Source of the DNA: Bacillus sp. BGMRC 2118
Lineage (GTDB): Bacteria > Bacillota > Bacilli > Bacillales > SA4
Assembly: GCA_008364785.1 (NCBI GenBank)
Contig: VTTJ01000004.1
Span: forward strand, 1-64,000
Direction of reading: 5' to 3'
DNA length: 64,000 nucleotides
The position numbers were made by a program, and so were the translations under genes. Position 1 is the stretch's first letter. Every line of letters begins with the position of its first letter. This document shows positions 1 through 7,893 of this stretch, piece by piece. Under the pieces are notes generated by a model. It was not told the DNA's origin. It saw only the letters and a list, made by a program, of their open reading frames with translations, and ran no database searches.

Positions 1-35
1 CTCCTTGAGATAGAAATTCCACTTCCCTGTGGAAT
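1..35 (-). promoter_or_regulatory. 5' leader of a probable third flagellin gene lying beyond the left edge, with CsrA-type hairpin
   Basis: Read on the minus strand, positions 35-16 form a perfect hairpin whose six-base stem (ATTCCAC-type arms) presents AGGGAA in the loop, followed by AAGGAG at 6-1. This matches the layout of the two flagellin leaders inside the window: hairpin with GGA in the loop, short AT spacer, Shine-Dalgarno. The coding part is outside the window, so calling it a flagellin rests on leader similarity and position only. Confidence 0.6.
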
Positions 36-101
36 AGCTTATTTTAAAGTAAATAATCAATAATTAAGTTATATCTAATAATTATTTACCTTACATTCTA
101 T

Positions 102-127
102 ATATCGACTGTAATTAAAATAGTTTA
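102..127 (-). promoter_or_regulatory. sigma-D-type promoter for the gene left of the window
   Basis: On the minus strand TAAA (127-124) is followed after exactly 14 bases by GTCGATAT (109-102). This is close to the Bacillus sigma-D consensus TAAA-N14/16-GCCGATAT. The same spacing and the GTCGATA variant recur in front of both flagellin genes, which supports all three. Confidence 0.7.
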
Positions 128-193
128 ATAGATTTTCAAATTTTTTTAAGAATATATAACTTTATTTAGAAACATAAAAACACTCTATTTTCT

Positions 194-222
194 AACAAAA
201 AGGACTGGTTCCCCAGTCCTTT
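194..222 (-). terminator. Rho-independent terminator of the first flagellin gene
   Basis: AAGGACTGG pairs with CCAGTCCTT around a short loop, followed on the minus strand by a run of T. It begins a few bases after the flagellin stop codon. Confidence 0.85.
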
Positions 223-233
223 AAATTTAATAA

Positions 234-1058
234 TTATCGTAATAATTGAAGGACACCTTGTGGTTGTTGGTTAGCTTGAGCCAACATAGCTTGTGATGCT
301 TGAGAAAGAATTGAATTTTTAGTTTGTTCCATCATTTCCTTAGCCATATCCACATCTCTGATACGTGATTCTGCTGCAGTTAGATTCTCCGCAGATGTAC
401 CTAGGTTGTTGATTGTGTGCTCTAAACGATTTTGGAATGCTCCCATTTGTGAACGAGACTTAGACACTGACTCAATAGCTAAATCTAATTGTGCAATTGC
501 AGCTGTCGCATCACCTTTTGTAAGGACTTTTTGTCCCGAAATATCAGTTGCATCTTCTCCAAGTGATGTACTTAGTTGTGCTTTCCAAGTAATTTGCATA
601 GTTTGAGTAGTATTTGCTCCAACTTGAATATCAAGCGTTTGATCAGCTGATAAAATCTTCTTAGTATTGAATTCAGTGTTCTGGCCAATACGCTCAACTT
701 CTGCAGTTAATTGTTGGAATTCTTTATCTAATTGTGCTCTATCTGCATCCGTGTTTGTATCATTTGCAGACTGAACCGCTAGTTCACGTTGACGTTGTAG
801 GATGCTATGTGTTTCATTTAATGCACCTTCAGCCGTCTGTATAAGTGAGATACCATCTTGGGAGTTTTTAGAAGCCATTTCTAAACCTTTAATTTGAGAA
901 CGCATTTTCTCAGAGATTGCTAGACCCGCTGCATCATCACCTGCACGGTTAATACGTAGTCCAGAAGATAACTTCTCCATTGACTTTGCTTGTGCACCAG
1001 ATGCATTTGATAATTGGCGATGTGTGTTTAATGCTGCGATATTGTGATTAATTCTCAT
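234..1058 (-). CDS. hag: Flagellin, copy 1
   Basis: This 274-residue protein is the flagellar filament subunit, exported unfolded through the flagellar type III apparatus. The conserved D0/D1 ends are clear: an N-terminus starting MRINHNIAALNTHRQL and a C-terminus ending QANQQPQGVLQLLR. The variable middle is short, so there is little surface-exposed D2/D3; B. subtilis Hag is about 304 residues. The start at 1058 is chosen because AAGGAGG lies directly upstream; an in-frame ATG ten codons earlier sits inside the leader. It differs from copy 2 at only two residues (Glu244/Asp and Ser252/Ala). A sigma-D promoter and a CsrA hairpin precede it, so expression should depend on sigma-D and on FliW-CsrA. 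Confidence 0.97.
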   Translation of the reverse strand: MRINHNIAALNTHRQLSNASGAQAKSMEKLSSGLRINRAGDDAAGLAISEKMRSQIKGLEMASKNSQDGISLIQTAEGALNETHSILQRQRELAVQSANDTNTDADRAQLDKEFQQLTAEVERIGQNTEFNTKKILSADQTLDIQVGANTTQTMQITWKAQLSTSLGEDATDISGQKVLTKGDATAAIAQLDLAIESVSKSRSQMGAFQNRLEHTINNLGTSAENLTAAESRIRDVDMAKEMMEQTKNSILSQASQAMLAQANQQPQGVLQLLR

Positions 1059-1084
1059 TGTTTTTTCCTCCTTGAATTTAATAT

Positions 1085-1098
1085 CCACATCCTTGTGG
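1085..1098 (-). promoter_or_regulatory. CsrA-binding hairpin in hag copy 1 leader
   Basis: The minus strand reads CCACAAGGATGTGG, a stem of CCAC/GTGG exposing AAGGAT. It contains ACAAGGATGT, the best-known CsrA target sequence. A second GGA is in the Shine-Dalgarno about 17 bases downstream, so CsrA could bridge both and block ribosome entry, as established for B. subtilis hag. Confidence 0.8.
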
Positions 1099-1164
1099 AA
1101 TTAAGATATATTTTGCATTACAGTGTCTAAAGTCAGTTGATTTTTGTACTGCCTTACAATATAT

Positions 1165-1190
1165 ATATCGACCTGCTCATTCGACTTTTA
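1165..1190 (-). promoter_or_regulatory. sigma-D-type promoter of hag copy 1
   Basis: TAAA (1190-1187), a 14-base spacer and GTCGATAT (1172-1165) on the minus strand match the sigma-D class used by flagellin genes in Bacillus. Confidence 0.8.
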
Positions 1191-1375
1191 ATAGATTTAT
1201 AAATTTTTTTTAATCCAAATTTTGTATTCTTACTATTTTTTCAGGTAGTACTAGCAAATTCCTTATATATATATGTTGAAAAAGATATGTATAAATATCC
1301 AAAGTAAAATGGAATTTATCCTATAGAACATTAAAAAAGGAACCCAATTATTAAAACAGACTAAACAATTAATAA

Positions 1376-1408
1376 GAAAAAAGGAAATGGTCTAATTACC
1401 ATTTCCTT
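1376..1408 (-). terminator. Rho-independent terminator of hag copy 2
   Basis: AAGGAAATGG pairs with CCATTTCCTT and is followed on the minus strand by a T-rich run. It lies just beyond the copy 2 stop codon and insulates the two flagellin units. Confidence 0.85.
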
Positions 1409-1420
1409 ACTTAATTTATA

Positions 1421-2245
1421 CTATCTTAATAATTGAAGTACACCTTGTGGCTGTTGGTTAGCCTGAGCTAGCATTGCTTGAGATGCCTGAGCTAGTATTG
1501 AATTCTTAGTTTGGTCCATCATTTCTTTAGCCATATCAACATCTCTGATACGAGACTCTGCTGCAGTTAGATTCTCCGCAGATGTACCTAGGTTGTTGAT
1601 CGTGTGCTCTAAACGATTTTGAAATGCTCCCATTTGTGAACGAGATTTAGACACTGACTCAATAGCTAAATCTAATTGTGCAATTGCAGCTGTCGCATCA
1701 CCTTTTGTAAGGACTTTTTGTCCCGAAATATCAGTTGCATCTTCTCCAAGTGATGTACTTAGTTGTGCTTTCCAAGTAATTTGCATAGTTTGAGTAGTAT
1801 TTGCTCCAACTTGAATATCAAGCGTTTGATCAGCTGATAAAATCTTCTTAGTATTGAATTCAGTGTTCTGGCCAATACGCTCAACTTCTGCAGTTAATTG
1901 TTGGAATTCTTTATCTAATTGTGCTCTATCTGCATCCGTGTTTGTATCATTTGCAGACTGAACCGCTAGTTCACGTTGACGTTGTAGGATGCTATGTGTT
2001 TCATTTAATGCACCTTCAGCCGTCTGTATAAGTGAGATACCATCTTGGGAGTTTTTAGAAGCCATTTCTAAACCTTTGATTTGAGAACGCATTTTCTCAG
2101 AGATTGCTAGACCCGCTGCATCATCGCCAGCACGGTTAATACGTAATCCAGAAGATAACTTCTCCATTGACTTTGCTTGTGCACCAGATGCATTTGATAA
2201 TTGGCGGTGTGTGTTTAATGCTGCGATATTGTGATTAATTCTCAT
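1421..2245 (-). CDS. hag: Flagellin, copy 2
   Basis: This is a second 274-residue flagellin, 99% identical in protein to copy 1 and downstream of csrA in the same orientation. Starting MRINHNIAALNTHRQL, it has the complete D0/D1 coiled-coil ends. The DNA of the middle of the two genes is essentially identical, while the last ~140 bases of coding sequence carry many synonymous changes, which suggests homogenisation by gene conversion rather than a single very recent duplication. The ATG at 2245 has AAGGAGG upstream. The gene has its own sigma-D promoter, CsrA hairpin and terminator, so it is an independent unit although csrA follows the canonical fliW-csrA-hag order. Confidence 0.97.
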   Translation of the reverse strand: MRINHNIAALNTHRQLSNASGAQAKSMEKLSSGLRINRAGDDAAGLAISEKMRSQIKGLEMASKNSQDGISLIQTAEGALNETHSILQRQRELAVQSANDTNTDADRAQLDKEFQQLTAEVERIGQNTEFNTKKILSADQTLDIQVGANTTQTMQITWKAQLSTSLGEDATDISGQKVLTKGDATAAIAQLDLAIESVSKSRSQMGAFQNRLEHTINNLGTSAENLTAAESRIRDVDMAKEMMDQTKNSILAQASQAMLAQANQQPQGVLQLLR

Positions 2246-2271
2246 TGTTTTATCCTCCTTGAATTTTAAAT

Positions 2272-2287
2272 TCCACTTCCTTGTGAA
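2272..2287 (-). promoter_or_regulatory. CsrA-binding hairpin in hag copy 2 leader
   Basis: The minus strand reads TTCACAAGGAAGTGGA: an imperfect stem with AAGGA in the loop, a short distance before the AAGGAGG ribosome binding site. It has the same arrangement as the other two flagellin leaders. Confidence 0.7.
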
Positions 2288-2367
2288 ATCATTATAAACA
2301 TATTAGAATCTAATAAGCAGTTGCCAAATACGGCCGCATTTGCTAACTACTTATCCTTACACTATAT

Positions 2368-2393
2368 TTATCGACAGATATAAAAATTGTTTA
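2368..2393 (-). promoter_or_regulatory. sigma-D-type promoter of hag copy 2
   Basis: TAAA (2393-2390), 14 bases, then GTCGATAA (2375-2368) on the minus strand. GTCGATAA is one base from the sigma-D -10 consensus. Confidence 0.8.
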
Positions 2394-2448
2394 ATAGTTT
2401 TTAAAAAAATACTATAAATAAACCAAAAGTTTTGTGTAAAGAATACAA

Positions 2449-2476
2449 AAAAAAACAGCCTACATAGTAGCCTGTT
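2449..2476 (-). terminator. Rho-independent terminator after csrA
   Basis: An AACAG-CTAC stem pairs with GTAG-CTGTT with one internal mismatch, and nine T follow on the minus strand. It ends the transcript that includes fliW and csrA. Confidence 0.8.
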
Positions 2477-2486
2477 ATATTTAACA

Positions 2487-2720
2487 TTACTCCTTTTTCT
2501 TAAATTGTTCACTTAACCCTCTTATTAAATCAATCGGTGAAGTGGCAGCTTGACTATTCTCCACCTGAATAGATAGATATACTTCTTTCCGATGAATCTC
2601 AACACGCTTAGGTGCGTTAATTCCCAATTTCACTTGATCTCCGCTTACACTTAATATTGTTATTTCAATATCGTTACCAATTTGTATAGCTTCGTCTGTT
2701 TTTCTTGTTAAGACTAGCAA
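2487..2720 (-). CDS. csrA: Carbon storage regulator / translational repressor CsrA
   Basis: The 77-residue RNA-binding protein begins [20 protein letters not shown], the strongly conserved first strand of the CsrA dimer, and retains the VEIHRKE segment that contacts RNA. In Bacillus it binds GGA loops in the hag leader and represses flagellin translation until FliW sequesters it. Here it sits directly downstream of fliW (11 bases apart) and upstream of hag, the usual order. The start codon is TTG at 2720, preceded by GGGGGTGGAG; the conserved first residues leave no alternative. The acidic/lysine-rich tail makes it slightly longer than the B. subtilis protein (about 74). Confidence 0.96.
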   Translation of the reverse strand: MLVLTRKTDEAIQIGNDIEITILSVSGDQVKLGINAPKRVEIHRKEVYLSIQVENSQAATSPIDLIRGLSEQFKKKE

Positions 2721-2731
2721 CTCTCCACCCC

Positions 2732-3172
2732 CTATTCAACCACTTCTTGAAAAATCGAGTGCCGTGTTCCGTATGTTGTATTTGTTAAAATTACTTGTTT
2801 ACCTAATTTCTTTTCTACATTTATCACAACAGGAGCCTGTAAATTAGCAGTTGATTTTTCAAATGGGTCTTGAACTGTTAAGATGACAGATACTAGTACA
2901 TCTTTTTCCGATGAAAGTTCCAGAGCATCAACGGTTTGGTCATCTAGTATGAAGTCATAATCCTTGTAAAACTCAAATGGATTTGAGATGACAAATGCTA
3001 ATGCAGATGTTGTTACAGATTGCAGGATCATAAATACTGAGTCATCTAAAAAAGGTAAAATAACAAATTCATGTTCATTATCAAAACCTGGAATTCCATT
3101 TTCAAAACGAATGATTTCCTTTTCCTCAATTTCGATTTCACCATGGTATTTTGTTGCTAGCTTCAGTTTCAT
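2732..3172 (-). CDS. fliW: Flagellar assembly factor FliW
   Basis: The 146-residue beta-barrel protein carries typical FliW segments: [20 protein letters not shown] near the N-terminus and an [15 protein letters not shown] stretch in the middle. FliW binds either CsrA or cytoplasmic flagellin; when flagellin is exported it is freed and captures CsrA, so translation of hag resumes. I take the ATG at 3172 as the start, because the GTG one codon earlier is too close to the AAGG ribosome site. It is translationally close to csrA and probably co-transcribed with yviE. Confidence 0.95.
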   Translation of the reverse strand: MKLKLATKYHGEIEIEEKEIIRFENGIPGFDNEHEFVILPFLDDSVFMILQSVTTSALAFVISNPFEFYKDYDFILDDQTVDALELSSEKDVLVSVILTVQDPFEKSTANLQAPVVINVEKKLGKQVILTNTTYGTRHSIFQEVVE

Positions 3173-3212
3173 CACAACCTTACGTTCATGTTATTTTTTT
3201 AGTCTACCCAAC

Positions 3213-3773
3213 TCATGGGAGATTAACAAAATCAATCGTCAAATCATTTCGACGCTCTAATGTAATATCAACATTTCCAGGAGAGTACTGGGTTATCGGT
3301 TTGTTAACATTTACATTTATAATAGCTTTTTGTGGTTCTATATCAACAGTAACTTTTGCAGGTTCATATTGAATATTTACATGATTATTCGTCGGAGACC
3401 AATTCTTTCCTATTTCTTTTGATTGCTTATTACTTCTTTGCTTTGCAATAGTGGCGATGGCATTTCCGCCATTTTCGATCTTCATGAGCTGTTCACCTTC
3501 AGAAACTCTTCTTGCAATTCCTTCTTGAACTGCATTCACTCCTAATTGAAATGCCTCTTCCTGTCTTTTGAAAATGCTTTTTAAATCCATCGCTTCTCTT
3601 GCACGCACTTGATCAATTGTCAGCTTAGATTCCTGTTTGTTAATGTTCAAAGTAGCTTTTGGCTGTTCAATTGATACATCCGCCTTTGGCTGCTCAATTG
3701 TCAGCTTGGCATGGTTGGTTTTCAATCCTATTTGTGCATATGTAGAATGCATTTGAATTTGAGGAATTTGCAT
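3213..3773 (-). CDS. yviE: DUF6470 protein YviE
   Basis: This 186-residue protein of unknown function is found between flgL and fliW in Bacillus flagellar loci. The N-terminal half consists of short amphipathic repeats of the type LxIEQPKAxxxIxQ (roughly residues 20-55). The middle is an alpha-helical, charged segment (60-115), and the C-terminal half repeats the beta-like pattern with PAKVTVDIEPQKA and ends VDFVNLP-like. No signal peptide or membrane segment is seen. The location suggests a role in filament or hook-junction assembly, but no function is established from the sequence. The ATG at 3773 follows an A/G-rich ribosome site. Confidence 0.85.
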   Translation of the reverse strand: MQIPQIQMHSTYAQIGLKTNHAKLTIEQPKADVSIEQPKATLNINKQESKLTIDQVRAREAMDLKSIFKRQEEAFQLGVNAVQEGIARRVSEGEQLMKIENGGNAIATIAKQRSNKQSKEIGKNWSPTNNHVNIQYEPAKVTVDIEPQKAIINVNVNKPITQYSPGNVDITLERRNDLTIDFVNLP

Positions 3774-3789
3774 GGCTGATTACCCCTTT

Positions 3790-3827
3790 TTTTGAAAAAA
3801 GCTATCTTTCCATCGAAAGATAGCTTT
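3790..3827 (-). terminator. Hairpin terminator between flgL and yviE
   Basis: AAAGCTATCTTT pairs perfectly with GAAAGATAGCTTT, followed on the minus strand by a T-rich run. It may end or attenuate the comF-flgM-flgL transcript before yviE-fliW-csrA. Confidence 0.75.
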
Positions 3828-3832
3828 ACTTA

Positions 3833-4909
3833 TTATCGTAGAAAGTCCAATAAAGAAGGTTGAACAATTTTTGCACCTACACCTAATGCTGCACGATGAA
3901 CACTCTCTTGAATGGTCAGTTGTGTGATGACTTGTTCAATTTCCGCATCTTCATTGTCAGACATCATTCTGCTTGTGACAATTTGCTGTGAACTTAGTCG
4001 ATCCTCAATCAACTCAATACGATTATACCGTGCACCCATTTCGGCACGCTCTGATGTCAAACTTGTTATATGATTATCTAGTTTCCCTAATGAGTTTCCT
4101 ATGTCACTGCCTGATGAACCATTTTCAAGATTCGCTATTATTTTCTTTAGGTCACCGAATAAACTAGCATTAAACGTATTTTCTGTATTACTGCTAACTG
4201 TTATATTTACACCTTTCGATAACTCAATTTTTACATCTTTAACCTCAGATGGGCTTGCTCCTACCCTTGATATTACTACATCATCAAGATTTATAGTCGT
4301 ACCGTTCATCGTTGCAGAAGCAGCACCTGTAGGATCCATAATTTCAATTGTATCCGTGCCATTTACAAACGTAGTTCCGCCTGTATGTGTAAAGTTTTTA
4401 CCTTGGAAGTTCAATATATATCCTGTTCCATCGGGATTCAACCTTGAAACAGGCAAATTAATATTCTCTAGGTTAATAGGTGCACTTGTTGTATTAGAGC
4501 CGTTAAATATATATTTGTTACCCATTTTAGTATTGGCTATTGTTTCTAAATGTTGTGTCATTTCTTTAATCTCAACTGCAATTGAATTACGTTGATTACC
4601 CTCATAAGTATCGTTACTAGCCTGTACAACAAGTTCTCTAATACGTTGAAGAGCAGCAGTTGCTTTATCGTATGCAGAATCCGTATTTTCCATCCAGCTA
4701 TACGCTTCTGAAACATTACGTTGAAATTGCTCAACTTCCGTCAAATCCGTACGATAATTCATACCCTTCATCGCAACTACTGGATCATCGGAAGGACGAG
4801 TAATCTTCTTACCTGTAGCTAATTGGTCCTGATATTTACCCAGGCGCTCATAGCTTGTTGATAAGTTTCTTAGCATATTGTTTGATAACATTGATTGTGT
4901 TACGCGCAT
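3833..4909 (-). CDS. flgL: Hook-filament junction protein FlgL (HAP3)
   Basis: FlgL joins the hook cap FlgK to the flagellin filament. The 358-residue sequence has the flagellin-like N-terminus (MRVTQSMLSNNMLRNLSTSY, then GKKITRPSDDPVVAMKG) and the helical C-terminus ending IVQPSLLDFLR. It is longer than B. subtilis FlgL (about 298) because of an extended central region (~150-270) with threonine/asparagine-rich beta sequence. It is preceded by flgK with an 11-base gap and is probably translated from the same mRNA. Export is through the flagellar type III system, so there is no Sec signal peptide. Confidence 0.95.
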   Translation of the reverse strand: MRVTQSMLSNNMLRNLSTSYERLGKYQDQLATGKKITRPSDDPVVAMKGMNYRTDLTEVEQFQRNVSEAYSWMENTDSAYDKATAALQRIRELVVQASNDTYEGNQRNSIAVEIKEMTQHLETIANTKMGNKYIFNGSNTTSAPINLENINLPVSRLNPDGTGYILNFQGKNFTHTGGTTFVNGTDTIEIMDPTGAASATMNGTTINLDDVVISRVGASPSEVKDVKIELSKGVNITVSSNTENTFNASLFGDLKKIIANLENGSSGSDIGNSLGKLDNHITSLTSERAEMGARYNRIELIEDRLSSQQIVTSRMMSDNEDAEIEQVITQLTIQESVHRAALGVGAKIVQPSLLDFLR

Positions 4910-4920
4910 TATTTATCCAC

Positions 4921-6423
4921 CTACCTTCCGACTGTTCCCATGCCATTTATGATTTTGTCTAGCATTTCGTCCACTAACGTAATATTTCTAGCAGCAGCAT
5001 TGTATGCATGCTGGAATTTGATCATGTTTGTCATTTCTTCATCAATTGATACTGCACTTTCTGACTGTCTTCTTTGATCCACAGCGCTACGCAGGATATC
5101 ACTGTTTCCAGATAATCTTACTGCTTCCTGGCTATTAACGGCCATTTGCCCAATAATACCTTCGTAATACGAATTCACACTCGTGTTAATTCCGTTCATT
5201 GTAACGTTATCACGAACGTTAGCCAGGGCTTGTGCATTTGCACCGTTACCTGTTGTTCCATCGCTAGATGCTGCAATGCGCTCTTTTGTCATTAATGGAT
5301 TCAACTTCATGTTCGCCGCTGTAACCGGCGGAGTAGATGTATCAAAAAAGTCAATTCCGTCGTTTCCGTATAAATCTTTTCCTTTTTTGTGAGCCGTGTT
5401 AAATGCTTCAACGTAGCTAGAAGCCAGTGCATCTAATTCTTGAATCATTTCTGGATATAGACCTGCTTTATTACCCGCTTCATCAAGATATCCTGCACTT
5501 TCTATTAAACTACGAAACTTACCGTGCACAGTGAAATCATTTACATCAATTTGTTTAGAGCCGACTGTTAGTGATTGAACTACGTCTTTATTTTCGTTTT
5601 CTCCGTATTTCACACCAATTTCATTGACTGAATCATTTCTTGCATCAACTAGTAAACCAATTGGGTTACCATTTGCATCTACGATATCAATTCTTGATAA
5701 TCCTTCTGCAATTTTGTTCGGATTACCACCACTGTCTACTCTCGTAACCTTAATATCTACTAACTCAGATAACTGATCAATTAAACGATCACGCTCATCG
5801 TATAAGTCATTAGGTAAGTAGCCATGTGGTTCTACTGCTGAGATTTGATTGTTTACATTATTAATTTGACGGGCAAGTGAGTTAATTTGCTCAACTGTGA
5901 TATTTACTTGTTCTTTAAAGTCACCCTGGATAGCTGATAATGAGTTAGATAAATAATTAAATGTATCTGCCACTGCACGGCCACGCTCTAACACAACTGA
6001 ACGTGCACCTGGATCTTCTGGTTGAACAGACAAATCCTGAAGTCCTTGCCAAAAACGGTCTAATGTTACAGACAGTCCGTTCTCAGAAGGTTCATTCATA
6101 ATTTCTTCCATCTTCTCTAGTGCATCTGCTCTTGAAGACCAATACCCCATTTTTGTATTCTCTCCGCGGTACTGTGTATCTAGAAAAGAGTTACGAATTC
6201 TCTCGATCGTTCCACCTTCAACACCTGTACCAATTTGTCCAGGGATGGCTGGGCGGTTCATGGATGCTGCTGGGTACGGTTCTGTTTGGTTAAAGTTCAC
6301 ACGTTGACGCGAATAGCCTGGAGTATTAGCGTTTGCGATATTATGACCTGTGACAAAAAGGGCAGATTGCTGTGTTGTCATCCCTCTTCTAGCTGTTTCT
6401 AATCCGGCAAATGTTGAACGCAT
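4921..6423 (-). CDS. flgK: Hook-associated protein 1 FlgK
   Basis: FlgK forms the first hook-filament junction ring. The 500 residues match the usual length (507 in B. subtilis). The N-terminal rod/hook motif is present (QQSALFVTGHNIANANTPGY near residues 18-37), followed by the typical YPAASMNRPA-GQIGTGVEGG segment. The C-terminal FlgK/FlgE-type helix is present (IDEEMTNMIKFQHAYNAAAR, about 460-480). It lies 18 bases downstream of flgN, its dedicated export chaperone gene, and upstream of flgL. Confidence 0.96.
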   Translation of the reverse strand: MRSTFAGLETARRGMTTQQSALFVTGHNIANANTPGYSRQRVNFNQTEPYPAASMNRPAIPGQIGTGVEGGTIERIRNSFLDTQYRGENTKMGYWSSRADALEKMEEIMNEPSENGLSVTLDRFWQGLQDLSVQPEDPGARSVVLERGRAVADTFNYLSNSLSAIQGDFKEQVNITVEQINSLARQINNVNNQISAVEPHGYLPNDLYDERDRLIDQLSELVDIKVTRVDSGGNPNKIAEGLSRIDIVDANGNPIGLLVDARNDSVNEIGVKYGENENKDVVQSLTVGSKQIDVNDFTVHGKFRSLIESAGYLDEAGNKAGLYPEMIQELDALASSYVEAFNTAHKKGKDLYGNDGIDFFDTSTPPVTAANMKLNPLMTKERIAASSDGTTGNGANAQALANVRDNVTMNGINTSVNSYYEGIIGQMAVNSQEAVRLSGNSDILRSAVDQRRQSESAVSIDEEMTNMIKFQHAYNAAARNITLVDEMLDKIINGMGTVGR

Positions 6424-6441
6424 TAAGTAATTCCTCCGATC

Positions 6442-6939
6442 CTAAGCCTTCGAGTCAAACATGGAACGATTTTTCGAACCCGTTTGTCCCTTAACTTGTG
6501 GTTTATTATAATTTAAGCTATCAGGTTGTTTTGGCATAATCACATCTAATGATAGATTCACAAATTGCAAGGATGAATAAATCAATTCCTGATTTAATAG
6601 ATTAAGCTTTTTAAGCTCATTTACTTTTTGTAACAATTTATCTTTTATAGTTAAAAGAGAGTCTCTCTCTTCAATAGGCAAGGTTTCAATACATTCGGTT
6701 AATGTTGGCTCATTTCCTTGGAACGGGTGTCCACTCATCATCTTAGCAACGATTTGCTTTCTCTCCCCGTCAAGCTGGTTGATGGCCATAACATATTTGT
6801 TTTCTTCTTTCATAATGGAGGATAATGCCTCAATATCGCTTTTCTTCACAACTTCAGTCTTTCTTGTCGCAACTTCATATAAGCTTTGATGAAGCTTGTA
6901 CAGCTTTGTTAATACATCCGTTAATGCATGAGCTGACAT
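6442..6939 (-). CDS. flgN: Flagellar export chaperone FlgN (YvyG)
   Basis: This all-helical cytoplasmic protein of 165 residues corresponds to YvyG/FlgN of Bacillus, which protects FlgK and FlgL before export. Heptad-like leucine patterns run from the N-terminus (VLTKLYKLHQSLYEVATRKT) to about residue 135. The tail (~140-165) is polar and probably flexible. Sequence similarity within this family is weak, so context (flgM-flgN-flgK-flgL) carries much of the assignment. The ATG at 6939 has an AGAGGTGAG-type site upstream. Confidence 0.88.
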   Translation of the reverse strand: MSAHALTDVLTKLYKLHQSLYEVATRKTEVVKKSDIEALSSIMKEENKYVMAINQLDGERKQIVAKMMSGHPFQGNEPTLTECIETLPIEERDSLLTIKDKLLQKVNELKKLNLLNQELIYSSLQFVNLSLDVIMPKQPDSLNYNKPQVKGQTGSKNRSMFDSKA

Positions 6940-6971
6940 ATTGGGCTCACCTCTTTCTCTAAATTACTCAT

Positions 6972-7010
6972 GAAAAAGTTTAGGATCTGAACATTTATCA
7001 AATCCTAAAC
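6972..7010 (-). terminator. Hairpin between flgM and flgN
   Basis: GTTTAGGAT pairs with ATCCTAAAC across a 15-base loop and is followed on the minus strand by five T. It could partly uncouple flgM from the downstream genes. Confidence 0.55.
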
Positions 7011-7017
7011 CCTTAAA

Positions 7018-7281
7018 TTAGTTGTTTTTAAAATATTGAATCACACTTTTTGCAACTGATTCAGCATCTACTGAGTACGTGCCTGCTTCTACTTGGTGAC
7101 GCAATGCTTCAACACGTTCAGCACGGTCCATCACAACTTTTGAGTTTTGACGAAGCTCTAGTGCTGCAGAAGATATTTCTACTTTATCTGTTTTTGACTG
7201 TGATTTAGGCAGGTTATCCACCTTTGACATGTTCTTTTTATAAGGATTTACATTTATAGGACCTAAGTTATTAATTTTCAT
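7018..7281 (-). CDS. flgM: Anti-sigma-D factor FlgM
   Basis: FlgM is an 87-residue, largely unstructured anti-sigma factor that holds sigma-D inactive until the hook-basal body is complete. The start MKINNLGPINVNPYKKN matches the B. subtilis pattern MKIN-NPYxKN, so I place it at 7281 rather than at an in-frame start seven codons upstream; AGAGGTG is nine bases before this ATG. The conserved C-terminal region (KVEISSAALELRQNSK, then ESVAKSVIQYFKNN) forms the sigma-binding helices. A sigma-D-like promoter at 7339-7365 suggests that sigma-D feeds back on its own inhibitor, as in B. subtilis. Confidence 0.94.
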   Translation of the reverse strand: MKINNLGPINVNPYKKNMSKVDNLPKSQSKTDKVEISSAALELRQNSKVVMDRAERVEALRHQVEAGTYSVDAESVAKSVIQYFKNN

Positions 7282-7338
7282 AAAATCTTGCACCTCTTTC
7301 ATTCCAATTCACGAAGGTGAATCTTCTACTTACTTATA

Positions 7339-7365
7339 GTATCGGAATAAAAGAGGAAAAGTTTA
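7339..7365 (-). promoter_or_regulatory. sigma-D-like promoter of flgM
   Basis: On the minus strand TAAA (7365-7362) is followed by 15 bases and TCCGATAC (7346-7339). It lies between yvyF and flgM, where B. subtilis also has a sigma-D promoter. Confidence 0.55.
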
Positions 7366-7383
7366 CATGACTTTTAACTTTTT

Positions 7384-7776
7384 TTAAGAAAAATACGTCG
7401 CACGCTTTAACTTTTGTTGTCTTTCTTCTTCCTTTTGCATGGTTGTTAGATCATTTGTAATTCCCTTTTTGCAAGGGTCACAAAGCTTTCCAACCCTGAT
7501 TAATGAACCACAGCTTTCACACTTGTAGCCAATATTTGGCATGTTTGTAACCTTTAGCTTACCAATTTTAATCCATTTCATGATTAACTCTTTATCAACA
7601 CCTGTTGCATCTTCAACTTCCTGCATGGTTGCCGTGCGATTTTCACGTTTACGAATAAACTCATAAACCTTTTTGAATTTCGCATCTTCTTCCTTATAGC
7701 ATGTCTGACACACATCGTGAATTTCAGTCTTCACAAATAGTGCATTACATTTTGGACAATTTGATAGCTCTCCCAT
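7384..7776 (-). CDS. yvyF: Flagellar-operon protein YvyF
   Basis: This 130-residue cytoplasmic protein has two zinc-ribbon-like cysteine pairs at each end (CPKC and CQTC near residues 7-27; CESC and CDPC near 90-110) and a helix-turn-helix-like middle (RTATMQEVEDATGVDKELI). It belongs to the family TIGR03826, found between comFC and flgM in Bacillus, and a regulatory nucleic-acid-binding role is plausible but unproven. The ATG at 7776 (MGELSNCPKC) has a strong AGGAGGAAAT site. An in-frame ATG 14 codons earlier would spoil the family alignment and lacks a ribosome site. Confidence 0.9.
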   Translation of the reverse strand: MGELSNCPKCNALFVKTEIHDVCQTCYKEEDAKFKKVYEFIRKRENRTATMQEVEDATGVDKELIMKWIKIGKLKVTNMPNIGYKCESCGSLIRVGKLCDPCKKGITNDLTTMQKEEERQQKLKRATYFS

Positions 7777-7893
7777 ATTTCCTCCTGCGACAACATTCGA
7801 CATAATTTCTATACACATTATATCGTCATGTATAAACAGAGATAAAGAGAAAAATATTAGTAAATGAAAGGAAGAAGTTAATCAAACGTTTGT

